Assembly (NCBI GenBank): GCA_903813345.2
Contig: CAIIXF020000005.1
Span: 36,523,375-36,587,374, forward strand
Length of the DNA stretch: 64,000 bases
DNA from: Owenia fusiformis
Taxonomy: Eukaryota; Annelida; Polychaeta; Sabellida; Oweniidae
Reading direction: 5' to 3'
In this document: positions 59,704-64,000 of the stretch, piece by piece
Numbering within the stretch: position 1 is the stretch's first letter
Layout of the letters: each line of letters begins with the position of its first letter
The notes under the pieces: model-generated
The model's database searches: none
The model's input: only the letters and a program-made list of their open reading frames with translations
Told to the model about the DNA's origin: nothing
Made by a program: the position numbers and the translations under genes

Positions 59704-60122
59704 TTGTTAACTAGAGTCCATTTCACTGCTTCATTTTGTCAGTAGAACGGCAAAAATAAGAAATTGGGAGACTATTGTGCAATAATATATGGAAAAGTAT
59801 ATTCATAATGTACATGAATGACATTTGCATATTTCAGATTTTTTAGTTTTTTGTGCAATAAGCCTGTGCCGTCTTGTAATTTGAAGAATTTCAGCCATGT
59901 TAATCTTATTGAAAATAAAATGGCAGAGAAACATCCAAATATAAGAGGCCACACACTTTATAAGTCAAACTAGAAGCAATCCAAGATATACAAATGTCAT
60001 TCATGTACATTATGAATATACTTTTCCATATATTATTGCACAATGGTCTCCCAATTTCTTATTTTTGCCGTTCTACTGACGAACTGAAGCAGTGAAATGG
60101 ACTCTAAGAGACTCTAGTAAAC
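59704..60122. mobile_element. Foldback element D1, about 130-bp arms
   Basis: The left arm (59704-59835) and right arm (59993-60122) are near-identical inverted copies, including AGTCCATTTCACTGCTTCA, CAGTAGAACGGCAAAAATAA and AATATATGGAAAAGTATATT. The outer ends read TTAACTAGAGTC and GACTCTAGTAAA. The loop shares CAGCCATGTTAATCTTATTG/GGCCACACA motifs with the loop of the element at 62468-63217, so they form one family. Confidence 0.85.
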
Positions 60123-60850
60123 CTGGTCTAATTATGATTTTATGTTTTGAACATCAGGCACATTATAGATATTGGTAAGGGCAATCCATTGAACTTTACA
60201 TATGGGATTTCTTTGTTATGAGGCTATTTTGAATATGGGGCTATTTCAACATTGGCTTACATTTTAGGCGTACATTTTAACTCATGCAGTCTGCCATGTT
60301 TGTTTTTCTGAAAATTTAAAAAAATAAATTAAAATCTTCAATGGGTGAGACCTAATCCAAGACTGCAGACCCAAGAAATGTTAATTATCAGCCATGGTCA
60401 AAGTAATTTGATGGTCGAAGAAGCCCCATGACAAGTCACAAAGTAGCCCCATACGTTGAAGTTTGACAAGAGTAGAAACTGAAACAGAAGAACACTTCTT
60501 TTTTACTAAAATTTATAGAAATGTATATGAGCTTCATAGGTATTTGTTAGATTGAAAAAGAACCTGGATAAGTTGATGTAGAACTGACATTTAGCCCAGA
60601 CATTTAGCTTGATTTTTCAATTGGAAATTCCCAAAACAAAAAATGGCGAAAATTTCAAGAGGAAATACTTCAAAATATGTATTTCTGTCAAAAACCTACA
60701 AACTTACCCTTTTAATTTCCGATTTATCATCAGTTGGAGAATTGGTCTCCATTATACATTCGGGAGAAGTCATCTTTCATCCCCAAAACTGGTCGATTTT
60801 GTGTTGAAACGGACAGAAAAATATTTTTTGGGCGAAAGCAAAAAGAGTCG

Positions 60851-60858
60851 TGACGTCA
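60851..60858. promoter_or_regulatory. CRE-like palindrome TGACGTCA
   Basis: A perfect 8-bp CREB/ATF consensus 176 bases before the RPP30 start codon, in the shared upstream region. It is a single match, so it could be chance. Confidence 0.35.
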
Positions 60859-61033
60859 TATGCGAACTCTCGCACTTGAGATAATGTCTCAGAAAACAAA
60901 TACAATCTATGTTATGGTAATCAAACTCTTACTTGTTGTAATTTATCTGAAATAAATATACATTGGAATACTTTTAGAAAGTAATTGATATAATTATTTC
61001 AAAAAATTAACTATACATCCGGGTATTTTCAAG

Positions 61034-61115
61034 ATGTCAGCCCACATGGACTTGGATATTTTGCACACAAATATACACAAAACTTTGGAAAGTAAAGTCA
61101 AGCTAGCCTCAGAAT
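61034..61115 (+). CDS. RPP30: RPP30 exon 1
   Basis: ATG at 61034-61036, donor GTGAGT at 61116. Encodes MSAHMDLDILHTNIHKTLES and KVKLASE. A second in-frame ATG (MDLD) at 61046 is an alternative start. Confidence 0.82.
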
Positions 61116-63830
61116 GTGAGTTTTTTGTTGTAAATTTAAAATATATATAGATCTATTTTCTCTAAATCAGGCTGAATTACATTATTAGAGGTTCGTTTTG
61201 ATATTTTTCTGATAGCATTTCACTTTTTTCTCTGTCAATTCATTGATTGAAAAGACAAGCAGCCAGTATGCCTAATTAAAATTTTTGAAAATTTGCAAGC
61301 AATTCTGGCAATGGTTTTAGTATTGGGGTGGCCTCATTGGAATTCCAATGGTCCCAATCCTTACTCACTTCGAGAGCCATGTTAGATTTTGAAACTTATG
61401 GCTCTCAAACGGAGAAGTGAACAGCTGATCAATAGTGACCTTTGAAATTGAATTAAGTCGATCCGCGGCTTACTTTTGGTCTCTAACTGTGTCTTACATC
61501 AGTATCATCAATCCGTGTAAGTATTGGAGCGCTGGAGTACTTCTTTTTCGATCAAGACTTGTAAATTGTTCATCGAGTTAAAGTTTTACAGACCTATTTC
61601 CAATATGGCGGTTTGCTAGGTGCGAGATACGCAACGAACGAAATGAATTTTGAGAATTAGTTAGGGGCGGACAACCTCCGGAGATTTACGAAAATGTCCG
61701 AGCAGGACCCGCCATATTGGAATTTGGCAGTAAAACGATTCACTCGACTAACAATTACAAGTCTTGATCGAAAAAGAAGTACTCTAGCGCTCCAATACTT
61801 ACACGGATTGATGATACTGATGTAAGACACAGTTAGAGACCAAAAGTAAGCCGCGGATCGACTTAATTCGATTTCAAAGGTCACGATCATTGAGCTGTCC
61901 AAATGCTCCGTGGGAAAGCTATTATATCAAAATCCAAATAGCTTTCGCAGGAAGTAACCCAATCCCATTTATCCGAATCACTATCGTCCGAATACCACTC
62001 TTTCGATTCCAATTTGTTTGAATCCCAATAGCCCAAATCTCATTCGCCAAATTCCGTCAAATTCCGCCTAATTTTAATATAACGTTAAAGATGCAAGAAA
62101 TGTGGAAACGTGGAATAAAACATCACGTTGATGTGTGATTATTGAATAACATCGATTCCCCATCGAAAAATGGCTTGTTGGAAGATCCCAACGGGTAGTA
62201 CTGAACAGGAAATCAAGTACAAGGATACCACTTAAATCAGCAGTCCCTCAAGGAACTCTGCTCGGACCACTCTGCTTCCTAGCCTATTTCAATGATATAG
62301 GTAGACATTATCACCAACAAACAGCCTTTAAGATTTGCAGATGGCAGCCTCCTTTTCATGGCTTTCGAAAATGTCTGTTATCTGACTGATTGCCCATGCT
62401 CAGCATTTGGCCATTCCTTTGTACTTTACAATCGGTCTATTGAGTACTTTAAATTTAAAAAATAAGCAATTGAATGACCATGTTGCAACAGTATATGAAA
62501 AAATAGAAACATACATGTCTGTACGAGGCCTAACTTTTGTATAATTTGGTTTGTTTTGTAGTTTGGTTATCATATGTGTGGCCTCTTATATTTTGATGCT
62601 TTTCTGCCATGTTATTTTTGGAAAAATTAACATGGCTGAAACTCCCTCAATTACAAAAGGCCATAGCTTTGCTGCACATTATACATAGTGTTGTCACGAT
62701 TAATCGATACATCGCGATATACATTCTGGCGATGCATCGATGTCTGAAACAAAACATCGATGTTTTTCAAAAAAATTTAATTTGATAAAAATCACCCTTA
62801 TCTTATTTTGACGCAAATGGCTTACCTTTCTAATGTCTTATTTCATTTTCCAATGTTTTCTTATATTCTTTCGCTTTAAAACGGTTTTAGTTCGTCGAAA
62901 TTAACCATTAATCTAAAAAAATTGACCTTACTTTCATTTCACGGTTACTAGAAGTTCCCGGATGTACCAGCGTACTCTTATTAATTTGTTCTGTTCGGTA
63001 TTTTAGTACATTAGTGTTCGGTATTTTAGTGCACTTATCTCGGACTTTTTCTCGATGTACATCGCGATGTGCATCGATGTTTACTACCGAAAATTGCCGA
63101 TGCATCGATGTACGATTATGGCACATCGCGACAACACTAATTATACATGTACCTAACAATCTGAAATATACAATATATATTTTTTCATATACTGTTGCAA
63201 TATGGTCATTCAATTACTCAGATGCGAGTAGGTAGTTACCAGGTTTGCCACCAGGTGGCTGATTCGGGGGAAATAATATGGCAGGGTATTACGAAATTCC
63301 CTTAAACTTGAATATTCATCAGTTTTAGTGGTTCACTTTTCATATTACCCTTTTGTATCTGATAGTTATACAAATTGAAATATGTCCAGTAAAAGAAAAT
63401 ATCTGCCCAACACAAGAAAAGATATTTCACTTTTTGTGATTTTACAACATTGGCTCTTTGGGGAATCTCCCCGACCTAGAAGTCACATTTTCAAAGAAAA
63501 TTAAATTTTCAAAGTTGATAGACTCTTTTCAAAACCACATTTTTAGATGTAATTCTACAAGTACATGTAGATTCCAAATATGACATTAATGACGTAAATC
63601 AAGACAAGATATAATATCTACTCGCATCTAGTCTATTGCTTATGTTTTAAATTCAAAGCTAGTACTCAACAGATTTTTGACTCAGACTTAAGTTGTGGTA
63701 TCCAGGTATATCTACCTTAACTATTAATATTTTCTTTTCACTTGAAGTGGGATATGAAGTCATTGCAATCAACAACTTTGTGCCAGAAATCAAATCTGTC
63801 AAGAAACAAAAGAAAGGTGGGGAAGGACAG
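61034..63830 (+). CDS. RPP30: RPP30, RNase P/MRP protein subunit p30 (first two exons; continues beyond window)
   Basis: Exon 1 is 61034-61115 and exon 2 is 63748-63830. Joined, they read MSAHMDLDILHTNIHKTLES, KVKLASELGYEVIAINNF and VPEIKSVKKQKKGGEGQ. The pattern (M..DLD near the start, then a helix, then LGY-x-V-x-AIN) is that of the RNase P p30 family, the N-terminal strand and helix of its PHP-like TIM barrel. p30 is a protein subunit of nuclear RNase P and RNase MRP, involved in tRNA 5' processing and rRNA processing. Exon 1 exits in phase 1 and exon 2 enters in matching phase, making the Leu of LGY across the junction. Exon 2 ends with donor GTATGT at 63831. Both exons are short and lie inside otherwise non-coding DNA. 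Confidence 0.85.
61420..61900. mobile_element. Foldback element, about 190-bp arms
   Basis: The left arm (about 61420-61612) and right arm (about 61708-61900) are inverted copies with a few differences, sharing GTCGATCCGCGGCTTACTTT, GTCTTACATCAGTATCATCA and CTTCTTTTTCGATCAAGACT. The inner ends carry CAATATGGCGG/CCGCCATATTG. The loop is about 95 bases. No coding capacity, so a non-autonomous foldback/MITE; family unknown. Confidence 0.88.
62160..62365 (+). pseudogene. Degraded non-LTR (LINE) reverse transcriptase fragment
   Basis: One frame reads EKWLVGRSQRVVLNRKSS.., then LKSAVPQGTLLGPLCFLAYF and NDIG, matching the RT signature (S)xVPQGSxLGPxLFLxYINDI. After a frameshift, LRFADGSLLFMAF follows, corresponding to the FADDxxLF catalytic box, with the second Asp changed to Gly. 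Only part of the RT is present and it is inactive by frameshift and active-site loss. Such RTs belong to non-LTR retrotransposons of the RTE/Jockey/CR1 group; the exact clade cannot be told. Confidence 0.8.
62468..63217. mobile_element. Foldback element D2, interrupted by a hAT insertion
   Basis: The left end (62468-62510: AATTGAATGACCATGTTGCA, CAGTATATGAAAAAATA) and right end (about 63175-63217) are inverted copies. The interior contains GGCCTCTTATATTTTGATGC and a TTAACATGGCTGAAACTCC stretch related to the loop of D1 at 59835-59992. A hAT element sits within it at 62686-63139. Confidence 0.7.
62686..63139. mobile_element. Non-autonomous hAT element, nested, with intact 8-bp target duplication
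   Basis: The ends TAGTGTTGTCACGA and TCGCGACAACACTA are 14-bp inverted repeats with one mismatch. The direct repeats ATTATACA at 62678-62685 and 63140-63147 form a perfect 8-bp target duplication, diagnostic for hAT. The inside is rich in CATCGATG and ATCGCGAT palindromes. No transposase frame; 454 bases. Confidence 0.92.
63508..63635 (+). repeat. Dispersed repeat family A, copy 3
   Basis: Shares AAAGTTGATAGACTCTTTTC, AAAACCACATTTTTAGATGT, ACATGTAGATTCCA, GACGTAAATCAAGA and CTCGCATCTAGTCTA with 19138-19280. It lies about 110 bases before RPP30 exon 2. Confidence 0.55.
63748..63830 (+). CDS. RPP30: RPP30 exon 2
   Basis: Acceptor TTTCACTTGAAG (a moderate pyrimidine tract) before 63748, donor GTATGT at 63831. 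Encodes (L)GYEVIAINNFVPEIKSVK and KQKKGGEGQ. Phase 0 exit. The basic KKQKKGG segment fits the variable loop after the first strands of p30. Confidence 0.82.
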
Positions 63831-64000
63831 GTATGTCAACAAAAAATATCACATATAAGGTGAAAATTAGAGTTCCAATAAAAAAAGTGGAATCAGTAAT
63901 GAATTTATTTTTTATTTATTATTTATTATTTATTTATTTGCACACACTTTTACAGCAGTGGCACATGGTTCCTTAGGTCACAGTGTGGCATATTACATAT
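63831..64000 (+). other. Start of RPP30 intron 2
   Basis: Begins GTATGT; includes a (TTTATTA)n-like low-complexity run at about 63903-63942. The window ends inside it. Confidence 0.75.

Larger units (their letters stand above)
59198..61033. other. Head-to-head intergenic region, beta-TrCP (-) and RPP30 (+)
   Basis: About 1.8 kb between the proposed start codons, probably containing both promoters. It holds a foldback element (59704-60122) and a perfect CRE palindrome (60851-60858). The frame at 60609-60884 has no support as a gene. Confidence 0.5.
61116..63747 (+). other. RPP30 intron 1, filled with transposon debris
   Basis: GTGAGT to CTTGAAG, 2.6 kb. From left: foldback element (61420-61900), degraded reverse-transcriptase fragment (62160-62365), foldback element split by a nested hAT element (62468-63217), and a family A repeat copy (63508-63635). 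Confidence 0.8.

Noticed and set aside
60609-60884. 91-residue frame upstream of RPP30
   Set aside because: No family resemblance and no continuity with exon 1; it covers the probable promoter, including the CRE palindrome.
62908-63235. Open frames on both strands (73 and 101 residues)
   Set aside because: They lie in the nested hAT element and its flanks. The compositions reflect CATCGATG palindromes, not a transposase.

Overview
This is a nuclear window from an animal. It is AT-rich, and its genes are split by spliceosomal introns with clear GT..AG borders. The large non-coding fraction is full of tandem repeats and short inverted-repeat transposons. Four protein-coding genes can be supported. 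The composite tandem-repeat transposons, including one with a GGAC-rich tail, and the many small mariner-, pogo- and hAT-like MITEs suggest a marine invertebrate, possibly a lophotrochozoan such as a mollusc. The species cannot be fixed from the sequence alone.

Layout. (1) 1-13312, + strand: the 3' part of a prickle gene (planar cell polarity). Three exons give the rest of the PET domain, three LIM domains and a long tail ending in a CaaX box; the 5' exons were not found. (2) 13313-22269: intergenic DNA with scattered repeats and a possible promoter with a non-coding exon near 20.2-20.4 kb. (3) 22270-36728, + strand: seven coding exons that join in frame into an unfamiliar protein of about 1,989 residues. 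It has a short N-terminal globular segment, a 14-residue GLEPAR repeat, Pro/Met/Gln-rich stretches, two C2H2 fingers, one C2HC finger, an 8-residue Ser/Thr/Pro repeat array and a Cys-rich C-terminal module. This is the most novel gene here. (4) 36729-45801: intergenic, rich in satellites and MITEs. (5) 45802-59197, - strand: a complete or nearly complete beta-TrCP/slimb gene (FBXW1/FBXW11 family), rebuilt exon by exon, with D domain, F-box and seven WD40 repeats. (6) 61034 to the window end, + strand: the first two exons of RPP30 (RNase P/MRP protein p30), in head-to-head orientation with beta-TrCP. Its first intron holds a foldback element, a broken LINE reverse-transcriptase fragment and a nested hAT element with a perfect 8-bp target duplication.

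Prickle acts in the non-canonical (PCP) Wnt pathway. Beta-TrCP degrades phosphorylated beta-catenin and other targets. Their closeness here is noted but need not be functional. The most striking structural features are a near-perfect 142-bp inverted tandem array in a beta-TrCP intron, an exact 162-bp tandem array in an intron of the zinc-finger gene, a 115/88-bp higher-order satellite at 43.2-43.9 kb, and several foldback elements clustered around the beta-TrCP/RPP30 head-to-head region.
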